DNA of 64,000 bases from an uncultured Lachnoanaerobaculum sp. (GTDB taxonomy: Bacteria; Bacillota; Clostridia; Lachnospirales; Lachnospiraceae). The notes beneath the pieces were generated by a model. That model had not been told where the DNA came from. It was given only the letters and a program-made list of their open reading frames with translations, and did no database searches. This document shows, piece after piece, positions 8,487 through 17,117 of this stretch; positions within the stretch are counted from its first letter, which is position 1, and each line of letters starts with the position of its first letter. The translations under genes were made by a program, and so were the position numbers. The stretch covers positions 6,937-70,936 of the forward strand of contig CALALP010000001.1 of NCBI GenBank assembly GCA_937925515.1, read 5' to 3'.

Positions 8487-8924
8487 ATGAAAAATAAGAA
8501 ATTAATTTTAACTTCAGTATTGGCAGCAATGGTAATAATATCAGCAGGTTGTGGCAAAAAGGCTGATACAACTTCAAGTTCAATAGACCCTAAAGAGGCA
8601 ACTGTTGTAACAACAGGTGCAAATGATAAAGACTCTAATACTCCTGAGTCAGTAGACCCTAAAAATGCAACTGTTGTAACTGACTCAGCAAATTCTGATG
8701 AAGTACTTGAGGTTCAAGGAGAAATATCTGAAATAAAAGACTTTCAATTCACACTTAAAACAGACGGTGGAGATATAGCTTTTTCTTTTGACCAAAATGA
8801 AAAGCCTGAGGGACTTGATAAGGTAAAAGACGGCGACATGGTAAATGTTAAATTTACAGGAGAAATAAACCCTGTAGAACCATTTAAAGGCAAAGTATTA
8901 TCTGTAAGTCCATATAAAGAGTAA
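8487..8924 (+). CDS. Small lipoprotein with duplicated DPK-ATVV linker and OB-like C-terminal domain
   Basis: The 145-residue protein starts with a lipoprotein signal peptide ending in the lipobox ISAGC (Cys22), so it is anchored to the outer face of the membrane. Residues about 30-75 hold two copies of a linker unit (S-x-DPK-x-ATVVT). Residues about 78-145 form a beta-rich domain (QGEISEIKDFQFTLKTDGG ... DGDMVNVKFTGEI) that looks like a small OB-type barrel. ATAGGAGATAG precedes the ATG. A related layout is seen in the lipoprotein at 44913. Function unknown; exposure on the surface is the only secure statement. Confidence 0.78.
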   Translation: MKNKKLILTSVLAAMVIISAGCGKKADTTSSSIDPKEATVVTTGANDKDSNTPESVDPKNATVVTDSANSDEVLEVQGEISEIKDFQFTLKTDGGDIAFSFDQNEKPEGLDKVKDGDMVNVKFTGEINPVEPFKGKVLSVSPYKE

Positions 8925-8930
8925 ACTTTA

Positions 8931-8978
8931 GAGCCTGAAAACCATTTAAGAGTTGGTTTCAGGCTCGTTTTATTTTTT
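8931..8978 (+). terminator. Intrinsic terminator of the lipoprotein gene
   Basis: GAGCCTGAAA-CC pairs with GGTTTCAGGCTC around a short loop, followed by GTTTTATTTTTT. It overlaps the 3' end of the convergent pseudouridine synthase gene. Confidence 0.85.
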
Positions 8979-9873
8979 CCCAAGCAGTAAACATATCTTT
9001 TGGTATGGCTACCTCAAAATGCATTTCCCTATCTAAAATTGGGTGTCTAAAACTTAATTTTTTGGAATGTAATGCAGTTCTTTTAATTAGACTTAAATCT
9101 CCACCATACATTTCATCTCCTATTAATGGAAATCCTAAGTAAGAAGTATGTACTCTAATCTGATGAGTTCTGCCTGTTTCTAAATTAAATTCAACTAAGT
9201 AATAGTCATTTTTCCTTTCTATTAATTTAAAATTAGTTATAGCCCTTTCTCCATTTATCTTGTCAACACATCTTTCTATACAAGAATCAGACTTTCTTCC
9301 AATGGGCAGGTCAATTTTTCCCCCTAGGGGAAGTTTAACTCCAACTTCATTTGCCCTTAGTATTCCAATATAAGTTCTTGAAATTTTCCTTTCTTTCATG
9401 TCATTATATAAAATTCCGGAACTTAAGTAATTCTTTGCAATAATTGTAAGCCCTGTTGTATTTCTATCAAGCCTGTTAATACATCTAAATACAAATTCCT
9501 CATTATTCATTTTCATATAATATCTTACAGCATTTGCAAGGGTATTTTCATAATTATTTATTGAGGGATGAATGGGGGTGTCGGCTGCTTTATCTATAAT
9601 CATTAAGTCCTTATCTTCATATATAATGTTAAGTTCTTTAAAAACAGCAATAATATTTTCTGAAACTTCATCTTCCAATATAGTAATCTTTAAGTTATCA
9701 TTTTCCCTTAATTTATAAACTAAATACTCCCATTTTCCATTTACTTTTACGCCCTCTTTGGTCTTTTTAAGTTTAATAAGACTTTTTGAAGTATAATGTT
9801 TCTTTCTTAAAAAACTTTCTATACTCATATCTTGATTTTCAGATGAAATAATGTAATCTATCTCTCGTTTCAT
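8959..9873 (-). CDS. RluA-family 23S rRNA/tRNA pseudouridine synthase
   Basis: This enzyme turns specific uridines in RNA into pseudouridine. The catalytic motif RLDRNTTGL (about 134-142, catalytic Asp136) is intact, and the family's later motifs GRTHQIRVH and HPILDREMHF are present. The first 60 residues look like a reduced S4-like RNA-binding domain (SFLRKKHYTSKSLIKLKK ... VKVNG). Length 304 residues is normal for the RluA/RluD group; which site is modified cannot be told. The last codons lie inside the terminator of the convergent lipoprotein gene. Start ATG at 9873 has AGGAG upstream. Confidence 0.9.
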   Translation of the reverse strand: MKREIDYIISSENQDMSIESFLRKKHYTSKSLIKLKKTKEGVKVNGKWEYLVYKLRENDNLKITILEDEVSENIIAVFKELNIIYEDKDLMIIDKAADTPIHPSINNYENTLANAVRYYMKMNNEEFVFRCINRLDRNTTGLTIIAKNYLSSGILYNDMKERKISRTYIGILRANEVGVKLPLGGKIDLPIGRKSDSCIERCVDKINGERAITNFKLIERKNDYYLVEFNLETGRTHQIRVHTSYLGFPLIGDEMYGGDLSLIKRTALHSKKLSFRHPILDREMHFEVAIPKDMFTAWEKIKRA

Positions 9874-9884
9874 ATAACTCCTAA

Positions 9885-9919
9885 AAGCAAAAAAGCCACA
9901 CTAGGTAAGTGCGACTTTT
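9885..9919 (-). terminator. Intrinsic terminator of the 88-residue protein gene
   Basis: On the minus strand AAGTCGCACT pairs with AGTGTGGCTT (one wobble) around a short loop, followed by TTTTTTG. Confidence 0.8.
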
Positions 9920-9932
9920 CTACTAATACTTA

Positions 9933-10199
9933 CTACTTTCCAAACGCTTTTCCTAAAGAGTTTGCTATTCCCTTAACATCATTCATATCTATTCCGTCTG
10001 AAAGGTCTACTCCCTCAATATTTAACTTTCCTGATTGTAATGCAGATACTACCAAATTAAGCTGCTCCTCAGGCACATCAATTCCTGCAACCTCTTTAAT
10101 AACTGATTTAGGATTTGATAATATTTTTTGTAAAAGTGAAGGATCTTGTTGAACTTTTTTTATAAGCTCAGATACTTTATTCTTTAATAATTCGTCCAT
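9933..10199 (-). CDS. 88-residue helical protein, RiPP-leader-like, unknown
   Basis: The protein is small, acidic and has no signal peptide. Residues 17-53 (DPSLLQKILSNPKSVIKEV, then GIDVPEEQLNLVVSAL) resemble the pattern of Nif11/nitrile-hydratase-like leader peptides: an amphipathic helix, an N-P-K break, then a hydrophobic pair before a Gly-rich end. However there is no GG cleavage site with a Cys/Ser/Thr-rich core behind it, and no modifying enzyme or peptidase gene nearby, so a precursor role is unlikely here. Stand-alone proteins of this sort are common in clostridia and are annotated as hypothetical. It has its own terminator and a GAGG-containing upstream region. Confidence 0.65.
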   Translation of the reverse strand: MDELLKNKVSELIKKVQQDPSLLQKILSNPKSVIKEVAGIDVPEEQLNLVVSALQSGKLNIEGVDLSDGIDMNDVKGIANSLGKAFGK

Positions 10200-10365
10200 A
10201 ATTCTCTAACCTCTATTCTTGTATGATTTATTAATTTCACCGATATAGTATATCATAAAATATATCAAATTAGAAATAAAATCGTTTTAACTCGTATGAA
10301 AATTGTATGATAAATATAATGTTTTTTTTATCGTATTTTTTTTATGTATAATGTATAATTCCTCA

Positions 10366-10404
10366 TGAAGTTAGTAATTAAGCAGTAAATACCAATTAAC
10401 TTCA
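10366..10404 (+). promoter_or_regulatory. Inverted repeat in the leader of the wall-binding protein gene
   Basis: ATGAAGTTA and TAACTTCAT form 9-bp arms spaced by about 22 bases, 40 bases before the start codon and after a TATAAT-like box near 10350. It could be a 5'-UTR hairpin or an operator; no more can be said. Confidence 0.35.
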
Positions 10405-10445
10405 TATACTTTTAGTATAAATCAATAAATGGGAGGTCTATCAAT

Positions 10446-10835
10446 ATGATTAATAAAAATATTGTAACAAAATTCGCAGCTTTATCTTTAGCAGTAGCTT
10501 TAAGTTTAGGTTTCGCAGGAAATGTATTCGCAGATCAATTTATACAACAATACAGAGGCGATAGGGGTATGTGGATTCAAGCTCTTAATGGTCGATGGTG
10601 GTATCAATTAGATGACGGACGTTGGGTTGCTGACGCTTGGCTTAAAGACAATGGGGAATGGTATTATTTTGAAACTGACGGCTATATGGCTGCAGGTAGA
10701 TGGATTCAATATGGAGCAAAAGGTTGGTTCTATGTAGATAAGTCGGGAAAAATGCTTAGAAATACAACTACTCCTGACGGATACTATGTAAATGATGTAG
10801 GTGCTTGGGTTGACCCTGCAAAGGAAAGAAAATAA
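10446..10835 (+). CDS. Secreted cell-wall-binding repeat protein
   Basis: The 129-residue product has a clear signal peptide (positive MINKNIVTK, hydrophobic core, cleavage after NVFA at about 29). The mature part is built of aromatic glucan/choline-binding-like repeats (GRWWYQLDDGRWVADAW, GEWYYFETDGYMAAGRW, KGWFYVDKSGKM) followed by a TTTPDGYYVNDVGAWV cap. The same cap ends the larger protein at 28659. Such repeats bind wall teichoic acid, choline or glucans. There is no catalytic domain, so it is a pure binding protein. GGAGG lies before the ATG. High expression is possible given the strong site and the flanking terminator. Confidence 0.85.
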   Translation: MINKNIVTKFAALSLAVALSLGFAGNVFADQFIQQYRGDRGMWIQALNGRWWYQLDDGRWVADAWLKDNGEWYYFETDGYMAAGRWIQYGAKGWFYVDKSGKMLRNTTTPDGYYVNDVGAWVDPAKERK

Positions 10836-10912
10836 CCTATATATAAACTTGAGTTTTTTATAATTTAAGTATTTTTGCCAAATTTTTAGCTATGCATCTT
10901 GTTTTTAATGGG

Positions 10913-10943
10913 GGGTTCTCCTCGCCGTCGGCGAGGAGAACCC
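10913..10943. terminator. Perfect 14-bp GC-rich hairpin between convergent genes
   Basis: GGGTTCTCCTCGCC and GGCGAGGAGAACCC pair fully around a GTC loop. It lies between the ends of the wall-binding protein gene (+) and mglC (-), fitting a two-way transcription stop, although neither side has a strong T tract. Confidence 0.65.
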
Positions 10944-10954
10944 ACCAAATCATA

Positions 10955-11935
10955 CTACTTCTTTTGTATATATTTTCTAATGTCTAATGCTATTGCTATT
11001 ATAATAACTACACCTTGAACTATGTATTGATAGTCTGTTTTAATTCCAAGAAACTGCATTGAAGATTTCAAAAGCTCAAATACTAAAACACCTATAACGC
11101 AGCCTGATATTTTACCAATACCACCATTTACAGATACACCACCTATTGTACAAGCGGCGATAGCCTCAAGCTCATAACCAAGTCCCATGTTTACTGAAGT
11201 ACCACCTGATTTAGCTCCAAGTAAAAATCCTGCAATCGCATATAAAACAGCCGCTGAAGTATAGATTATAACTTTAGTCTTGTTTACATTTACACCTGAA
11301 ACCTCTGCCGCCGCCTCATTTCCACCTATTGCATACATATATTTTCCATGTCTAGTCATATTAAATACAAACCACATTATAAGACCTACAATAAATGCGA
11401 AAATAAATAAATATGGTATTCTAAAGAAACTACCTGTTGCAATATTAGTATAATCAGTTCTATAACCACCTATTGGAGTTGCATTTGTATAAACAAGACA
11501 TACTCCATATACTACAAGCTGCATTCCCAATGTTCCTATAAATGCAGGAACATGTAAATATGATATAACTACACCATTTATAAGACCAAATGCTGCACAA
11601 ATCGCAATAGTTAAAAGCAATACAACAATTATATTCATATCGCCTAAATTCTTGAAAAATTTATCTCCAAAATCTGCTTTTTGTAAAAGTGTACCTGCTA
11701 TACAAGCTGAAAGTCCTACCATACGTCCTGCTGAAAGGTCAGTACCCTTTGTAATAAGACAAGCTGATACACCGAATGCTATAATAACACGACAAGCAGT
11801 ATTAACTGATATGTTTGCAAGGTTGTTAAAAGAAAAGAAGTTTTCTCTTGTAAAGCCTGTATATAACACCAAAGCCAAAAGAACTATAATTATTCCATTA
11901 TCCATAAATAGTTTTTTAAAATCAATTTTATTCAT
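10955..11935 (-). CDS. mglC: Galactose/methyl-galactoside ABC transporter permease
   Basis: This is the membrane subunit of a sugar ABC importer of the CUT2 class, 326 residues with about nine or ten hydrophobic helices. The conserved segment GGNEAAAEVSGVNV (about 205-218), typical of the RbsC/MglC/XylH family, is present, as are the ACTIGGVSVNGGIG block near 265 and the LMQ-like end. It is the last gene of mglB-mglA-mglC, 13 bases after mglA. The substrate is inferred from the binding protein, which is of the galactose/glucose-binding type; ribose or xylose cannot be fully excluded from the permease alone. Confidence 0.9.
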   Translation of the reverse strand: MNKIDFKKLFMDNGIIIVLLALVLYTGFTRENFFSFNNLANISVNTACRVIIAFGVSACLITKGTDLSAGRMVGLSACIAGTLLQKADFGDKFFKNLGDMNIIVVLLLTIAICAAFGLINGVVISYLHVPAFIGTLGMQLVVYGVCLVYTNATPIGGYRTDYTNIATGSFFRIPYLFIFAFIVGLIMWFVFNMTRHGKYMYAIGGNEAAAEVSGVNVNKTKVIIYTSAAVLYAIAGFLLGAKSGGTSVNMGLGYELEAIAACTIGGVSVNGGIGKISGCVIGVLVFELLKSSMQFLGIKTDYQYIVQGVVIIIAIALDIRKYIQKK

Positions 11936-11948
11936 AGTATCCCCCTAA

Positions 11949-13460
11949 TTAAAACTTAGTTGCAAGCGACATAATGTTTTCTTGTGTTGCCTCACTACCT
12001 GAAAGTTCGCCTGTTAATTTACCATTACACATAACCATTATTCTATCTGACATACCTAAAAGCTCAGGCATTTCAGAGGAAATCATAATAATTGACTTCC
12101 CTTGTCTTATCAAATCTACCATTATTTGATATATTTCATACTTTGCCCCTATATCAATACCTCTTGTAGGTTCGTCCATTATAAGTATGTCAGGGTTACT
12201 TGCAAGCCACCTTGCAATAATTACTTTTTGCTGATTTCCACCGGATAATGAACCTATAAGTGTCTTATTACTTGGAGTTTTTATTCTAAGTTTTGCAATG
12301 CTTTCATTTACAACTTTAGAAATCTTACCATGATTTAGTATAAAGCCACAATCTAGGTACTGATTAAGGGAGGAAATGCCTACATTATCAGAAATTGACA
12401 AACAACCAAAAATTCCTGTTCCTCGTCTATCTTCAGTAATCATTCCTAGACCGTCCATAATTCCGTCCCTAGGTCTTTTAATTTTGACTTCTTTACCTTT
12501 TAATTTTACTTTACCACTTTTAATTGTTCTAAGCCCAAAAACTGCCTCCATTATTTCAGAACGTTGTGCTCCTACAAGTCCACCAAAACCTATAATCTCG
12601 CCTTTTCTAAGCTTGAAACTTATATCTTTAAATGAATTTTTGTGAATACTTGTAAGGTTTTCAACTTCAAGCACTACCTCTCCTATTGTTCTACCACTTT
12701 TTTCAGGATAAATACTTGATAGCTCTCTACCTACCATTTGTTTAATTATTTCTGAGTCTGAAATATTTCTAACTTCCCAACTTCCTACATAAGTTCCGTC
12801 CCTCATAATGGTAATGTCATCTGCAATTTCTCTAATTTCTGCCATTTTATGAGAGATATAAATAAGTGAAACACCTTTTGAACGTAAATCTCTTATAATT
12901 CTAAAAAGCCCCTCAACCTCATTTTCAGTAAGTGATGAAGTTGGCTCATCTAAAATAATGATTTTAGCTCCCATAGAAACAGCTTTTGCAATTTCAACAG
13001 ACTGCATTTGTGAAATTGAAAGACTGCCAAGTGGTGCTTTAGGATCAAAATCCATTTTTACTTCATTTAACCATTTTTTAGAATCTTCATTCATTTTATT
13101 ATGGTCTACCATAACAGGAATACCTGCTATTTTAACCATTGGGTATCTTCCTAGATACATATTTTCTGCTATTGTTCTTTCAGGAACAGGCTGTAATTCT
13201 TGATGTACCATTGCAAGCCCTTTATGTAAGGCATCATCAGGATTATGAATATTTACTTTTTGTCCGTCTACATAGACTTCTCCTGTATCCATTGTATATA
13301 TGCCAAAAAGGCATTTCATTAAAGTAGATTTGCCTGCACCATTTTCCCCCATAAGTGCATGAACAGTACCTGCTCTTACATTTAGATTGATATTGTCAAG
13401 TGCTTTTACTCCCGGAAAGCTCTTAGATACGCCTTTCATCTGCAATCTGTAATCCGACAT
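11949..13460 (-). CDS. mglA: Galactose/methyl-galactoside ABC transporter ATP-binding protein
   Basis: The 503-residue protein has two fused ABC domains, as in all CUT2 sugar importers. The first has a complete Walker A (GENGAGKST, about 37-45), the LSISQMQ signature variant and ILDEPTSSL. The second has a degenerate P-loop (GGLVGAQRSEI, about 293-303) but an intact signature LSGGNQQK and Walker B LIMDEPTRGID, which is the family norm. It powers sugar uptake at the inner face of the membrane. AAAGGAGA precedes the ATG. A hairpin separates it from mglB, so it is probably made at a lower level than the binding protein. Confidence 0.94.
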   Translation of the reverse strand: MSDYRLQMKGVSKSFPGVKALDNINLNVRAGTVHALMGENGAGKSTLMKCLFGIYTMDTGEVYVDGQKVNIHNPDDALHKGLAMVHQELQPVPERTIAENMYLGRYPMVKIAGIPVMVDHNKMNEDSKKWLNEVKMDFDPKAPLGSLSISQMQSVEIAKAVSMGAKIIILDEPTSSLTENEVEGLFRIIRDLRSKGVSLIYISHKMAEIREIADDITIMRDGTYVGSWEVRNISDSEIIKQMVGRELSSIYPEKSGRTIGEVVLEVENLTSIHKNSFKDISFKLRKGEIIGFGGLVGAQRSEIMEAVFGLRTIKSGKVKLKGKEVKIKRPRDGIMDGLGMITEDRRGTGIFGCLSISDNVGISSLNQYLDCGFILNHGKISKVVNESIAKLRIKTPSNKTLIGSLSGGNQQKVIIARWLASNPDILIMDEPTRGIDIGAKYEIYQIMVDLIRQGKSIIMISSEMPELLGMSDRIMVMCNGKLTGELSGSEATQENIMSLATKF

Positions 13461-13477
13461 TCTAATCTCCTTTCAAG

Positions 13478-13512
13478 AAATGGGTGTGCCATAAAGACTG
13501 ACACACCCATTT
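13478..13512 (-). terminator. Hairpin between mglB and mglA (processing or partial terminator)
   Basis: AAATGGGTGTG and CACACCCATTT form 11-bp arms with a 13-base loop. It lies in the 109-base gap after mglB. No T tract follows, so it more likely protects the mglB message 3' end or reduces readthrough. Confidence 0.65.
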
Positions 13513-13569
13513 AAAAATAACGGTCTTATGAATTATCTATTATGACCTTTTAACCAATCATTTCTAGCT

Positions 13570-14703
13570 TTATTTTACTTTATTAAGTATCTCAGCTGCA
13601 TTGTCCTTTGTAACCTTAACATAGTCTACCATATTTACAGGATCTACCGGTTTACCGTTTACAAAATCTGCCGCTTTATCAGCTGCTGTCTTAGCCTGTC
13701 CAAGGAAGTCATTAAATACTGTTCCTGTCATCTTATCTTCTGAAATATCTTGGCAAGCCTCTGCAAGTGCGTCAACACCTACTAAATAGATATCTTTATT
13801 AACTGTTCTGCCTGCTGCATCAATAGCTTGTTTAGCACCAAGTGCCATAGCATCGTTGTTTGAGAATATAACTTCAACCTTATCGCCATGTTGTGTTAAA
13901 GCGTCTTGTGTAATCTGCTGACCTTTTGCCTGATCCCAATCTCCACGTTGCTTAACTAATTCTTCAACCTCAACTCCTGCTTTCTTAAGTGCCTCGATTG
14001 AAAATTGTGTTCTATATTGTGCGTCTACATTCTCAGGATCACCTTGAATCATAATGTAGCTAACTTTACCGTCGCCATTTATATCGCCCTTATTAGCAAG
14101 TTCAGCGATTTCTTCGCCTTGGAAAGTACCTGACTGACGAGCATCTGCTCCTACATAAGTAGCCTTGATATTTTCCTTTGCCCATCTTTCTTCCTCTGCC
14201 GCATCAGGCTCACGGTTGATATATACAACAGGTATACCTGCCTTATTTGCAAGGTCTGTAACAGTAGGAGCTGATGATGCTTGAACAAGGTTAAGAATCA
14301 TAACATCAACACCACTTGTGATAAAGTTGTTAATCTGATTTGTCTGCTCTGCCTGATCGCCTTTACCGTCTTGAATTGTTATATTATTCTTTGAAAATCC
14401 AAGTTCTTCTACAAGGTATCTCTCAAGCTCTGTACGATAAAGTGTCATAAAGTTATCATCAAATTTATAAATTGAAATACCTACTTTAACATCTTTTAAA
14501 TCTTTCCCTGCTTTATCAGCTGCTGCCTTTGTTTCTTCAGCTTTGCTCTCTGCCGCTTTTGTTGTTTCTTCTGCTTTGCTTTCTGCTGCCTTTGTTGTTT
14601 CCTCTGCTTTGGTTTCTGCTGGCTTAGCATTATTGCAAGCTGCAAGTGAAAATACCATACATGATGCAAGTGAAAGTGCTACAATTTTCTTTGTTAATCT
14701 CAT
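13570..14703 (-). CDS. mglB: Galactose/glucose-binding lipoprotein of the Mgl transporter
   Basis: This is the substrate-capture subunit, a lipoprotein (signal ending SLAAC, Cys at about 22) of 377 residues from the ATG at 14703, chosen because AAGGAGG lies just before it; the frame extends eight codons further upstream without a site. A linker with repeated KAEETTKAAES units (about 30-65) connects the anchor to the sugar-binding domain. The domain has the typical GISIYKFDDNFMTLYR start, NLVQASSA, INREPDA, the calcium-loop-like DINGDGKVSY, and VIFSNNDAMALGA. It belongs with mglA and mglC downstream. Confidence 0.92.
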   Translation of the reverse strand: MRLTKKIVALSLASCMVFSLAACNNAKPAETKAEETTKAAESKAEETTKAAESKAEETKAAADKAGKDLKDVKVGISIYKFDDNFMTLYRTELERYLVEELGFSKNNITIQDGKGDQAEQTNQINNFITSGVDVMILNLVQASSAPTVTDLANKAGIPVVYINREPDAAEEERWAKENIKATYVGADARQSGTFQGEEIAELANKGDINGDGKVSYIMIQGDPENVDAQYRTQFSIEALKKAGVEVEELVKQRGDWDQAKGQQITQDALTQHGDKVEVIFSNNDAMALGAKQAIDAAGRTVNKDIYLVGVDALAEACQDISEDKMTGTVFNDFLGQAKTAADKAADFVNGKPVDPVNMVDYVKVTKDNAAEILNKVK

Positions 14704-15060
14704 AATATCCTCCTTAACATAAAACACATTGTTGTTTTACTTATTGTTAATAGCTTACCTCATAAATATAATATTATTTGTGCAATTTTTCCATGCATTT
14801 TTTTTTTAACAATTATCAAAATTTTGTCAGTAGTATTTATGTATGTTTTTTTGTTTTTTTATTAAAAAAATATATGATATATTTTTAATTGGGCTTTATA
14901 GAATCTTTTTTGCTACAAGAAATATATTTGTACATTTTTACAGAAAACAACAAGATGTTGAGTAATTAGTGATTTATGTAGATTTGGGAAAACAAATTAT
15001 TTTATATTTACAAAGTTTAAATGGGATTTTCCTAGCCTTAGCGAGGAAAATCCCATAGCT
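14704..15060 (-). promoter_or_regulatory. Spacer before mglB with a 16-bp hairpin
   Basis: This 357-base gap separates the sensor gene cluster from mglB. At 15021-15056 a hairpin (ATGGGATTTTCCT ... AGGAAAATCCCAT, one mismatch) follows the upstream gene. The rest is AT-rich and must hold the mgl promoter controlled by the neighbouring AraC-type response regulator. I see TTGCAC near 14780 but no convincing -10 box at the right distance. Confidence 0.5.
15021..15056 (-). terminator. Hairpin after the sensor gene cluster
   Basis: Arms of 16 bases with one mismatch around CTTA, five bases after the stop codon of the binding-protein-like gene. No T tract follows directly. Confidence 0.6.
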
Positions 15061-16113
15061 TTAGTTATTAGAATATAAAGAATCCTTACTAAGAGAACTT
15101 AAAATCTCTTGACCTACAAGGTAGTACCTATCATCAGTAATTCTTTCTTGTATCTCCTTTGGTATCTGTCTATTTCTTGCATTTGCAACTGCTATCTCTA
15201 TAACAGCCTTTGCATACTCATCTTTTTTTACTGCAACAGTACCTAGAAGTTTCCCTGAATTTACGGCTTGAATTGCAGCAGGTACTCCGTCAATTCCAAC
15301 TAATTTGATACCTCTACTTTCACTTAATCTCTCGATAGCATCTATTGCACCAAGTGCCATATCATCATTATTTGAAATTACAAGTTCTATCTGCTCCGGA
15401 TAATTCAAAAGCCACATTTCCATAAGTGCAGAGCTTTGAGTTCTTTCCCAGTTTGCAATACCTCCGTCAATTTTATTAAGAGGTATACCACCGTCTTTTA
15501 GAGTTTTTATAGACCATTCAGTCCTTACTATGGAATCTTGATGTCCCGGTTCTCCCTCTAAAAGCACATAATTTACAACTCCGTCCCCATTTAAATCAAG
15601 AATTTTAGGGTCTTTTTTATATGCCTCCAATAAAATACTTCCCTCAAGCACTGCAGACTCCTTAGGGTCTGAACCTATATAGTAAAAATTATCTGAACGC
15701 TTGATATCCCCCTCCATAGGCTTTCTATTAAAAAACACTACCGGAGTCTTATTTGAAACTGCCGGATTTATAATGCCTGAAGTATCTGTTCTATCAACAG
15801 GATTTACACAAAGAACATCATAACCTAAAGCAATGAATCTCTCCACCTGCCTATTTTGGGTACTCTGATTATCATTAGCATCTACTACTTCAAGATAAAT
15901 TTTAATTTTGTTCTTCCTTTCGTATTCCTTAGCATATTCTTCTATGGACTTTCTTAAATCTGATATAAATGTATCATCACTTTTATATAAGCTAATACCT
16001 ATTCTGACTGATTCTTTTTGCCCTGAACCTGTATTATGTGCATAATAAAGTCTTATTCCTATCCCTACAATTATTAAAATTATTATAACAAAAACATTTT
16101 TCTTCTTAAGCAT
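15061..16113 (-). CDS. Membrane-anchored galactose-binding-like protein (probable sugar sensor)
   Basis: The 350-residue protein resembles MglB along its whole domain (RIGISLYKSDDTFISDLR, VNPVDRTDTS, FFNRKPMEGD, the DLNGDGVVNYV loop, VISNNDDMALGAIDAI, LVGIDGVPAA), but has no lipobox. Instead it has an uncleaved-looking helix at residues 6-24. A binding domain fixed by an N-terminal membrane helix, next to a sensor kinase, suggests a sensor partner and not a transport subunit. It is nine bases downstream of a second binding-protein-like gene and in the same operon as the YesM/YesN pair. Transport function for the Mgl permease is possible but less likely. Confidence 0.8.
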   Translation of the reverse strand: MLKKKNVFVIIILIIVGIGIRLYYAHNTGSGQKESVRIGISLYKSDDTFISDLRKSIEEYAKEYERKNKIKIYLEVVDANDNQSTQNRQVERFIALGYDVLCVNPVDRTDTSGIINPAVSNKTPVVFFNRKPMEGDIKRSDNFYYIGSDPKESAVLEGSILLEAYKKDPKILDLNGDGVVNYVLLEGEPGHQDSIVRTEWSIKTLKDGGIPLNKIDGGIANWERTQSSALMEMWLLNYPEQIELVISNNDDMALGAIDAIERLSESRGIKLVGIDGVPAAIQAVNSGKLLGTVAVKKDEYAKAVIEIAVANARNRQIPKEIQERITDDRYYLVGQEILSSLSKDSLYSNN

Positions 16114-16121
16114 AAGACCTC

Positions 16122-17117
16122 CTAATCAATCGGATAGAGCATTTTCATAAATCTTTCCTCTCTTAAGTCCTTTGAAGTAATATAATAATTTTCAAGTAAC
16201 TCCTGACTCTTAGTTCCAAAAATCTTTATCTGACTTATAGCATTTTCAACTGACAAATACCCCTCACTGTATTCGTCCCATACTACAAGACCATTTATAA
16301 TCCCCTCCTCTAAATTGCTTAATATAGATGTGGTATTACCCAAACCATAAATACCTGAAATAAACCACCTATATTTTGGCTTTAGTTTAACTATATCTGA
16401 AATTTCAAGCAAACTACTTTTATCAAGGCATATTACAAATGCTGAATTATCTTCCCCTGAAAAGTTTTCAAGTTTATTACTAAATTCAGTTCCTTTTTCA
16501 TCAACAGCCATTTCCTCTACTAGAAATCCCTCATCTAATAATCTTTCAGAAATTGTTTCTTCCAAAACAGTATTATAGCCTCCTAAACTTTTAGAATAAA
16601 CTATATAAGCAAATCTAGCCTTATTTTTATCTTTTCTTTCTTCAATGACTGCATCTGCAAGTTTTTCTCCTACCTCTTTGTAGTCAACACTTACACTACT
16701 TATTTTATTAGACATATCTTTATATTCAAAAAATACCAAAGGAGTAGACTTGCCTTTATTTGTAGTGGCAGATACTATTCTTTCAGAAACTCCCTTACCA
16801 CATACCGGAGCTACCAAAAGTGCCTTAGCACCACCCTCAATTTCTTCTTTTATTCTTATAACTTGATCCTCTAAATTTCCATTTTCAAAAAGAGTAATAA
16901 AGTTAATATCTACATTATATTCACTGGCAGCTCTGTCAACCCCTCTTCTAAAATTAACAAATTTACTTTCTCCAACTTCATTTACTATTATAGATACAGG
17001 GTAAAAAACAGGTTTATTTTCTTTTATAATCCAATCTGTTGTGGAAGTTATAAAAGAAAGAACTGCCATAATAAAAATAGCAACTATAAATACTTTCTCA
17101 AATTTATAATTATTCAT
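16122..17117 (-). CDS. Membrane-anchored periplasmic-binding-like protein (probable sensor)
   Basis: The 331-residue protein has a membrane helix at about 9-27 and a type I periplasmic-binding fold (PVSIIVNEVGESKFVNFRRGVDRAASEY, ALLVAPVCGKG, VFFEYKDMSN, WFISGIYGLG). It is more diverged from MglB than its neighbour and lacks the calcium loop. Its start overlaps the kinase gene by eight bases, so it is translated together with the kinase. Known parallels are the clostridial XylFII-LytS/YesN systems, where a binding-protein-like partner docks on the kinase's outer domain. The ligand is unknown; galactose or a related sugar is inferred from the neighbouring mgl genes. Confidence 0.75.
   Translation of the reverse strand: MNNYKFEKVFIVAIFIMAVLSFITSTTDWIIKENKPVFYPVSIIVNEVGESKFVNFRRGVDRAASEYNVDINFITLFENGNLEDQVIRIKEEIEGGAKALLVAPVCGKGVSERIVSATTNKGKSTPLVFFEYKDMSNKISSVSVDYKEVGEKLADAVIEERKDKNKARFAYIVYSKSLGGYNTVLEETISERLLDEGFLVEEMAVDEKGTEFSNKLENFSGEDNSAFVICLDKSSLLEISDIVKLKPKYRWFISGIYGLGNTTSILSNLEEGIINGLVVWDEYSEGYLSVENAISQIKIFGTKSQELLENYYITSKDLREERFMKMLYPID

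Noticed and set aside
14520..14630. Tandem repeat, possibly CRISPR-like
   Set aside because: The repeats are in-frame KAEETTKAAES units of the mglB linker, with no spacers.
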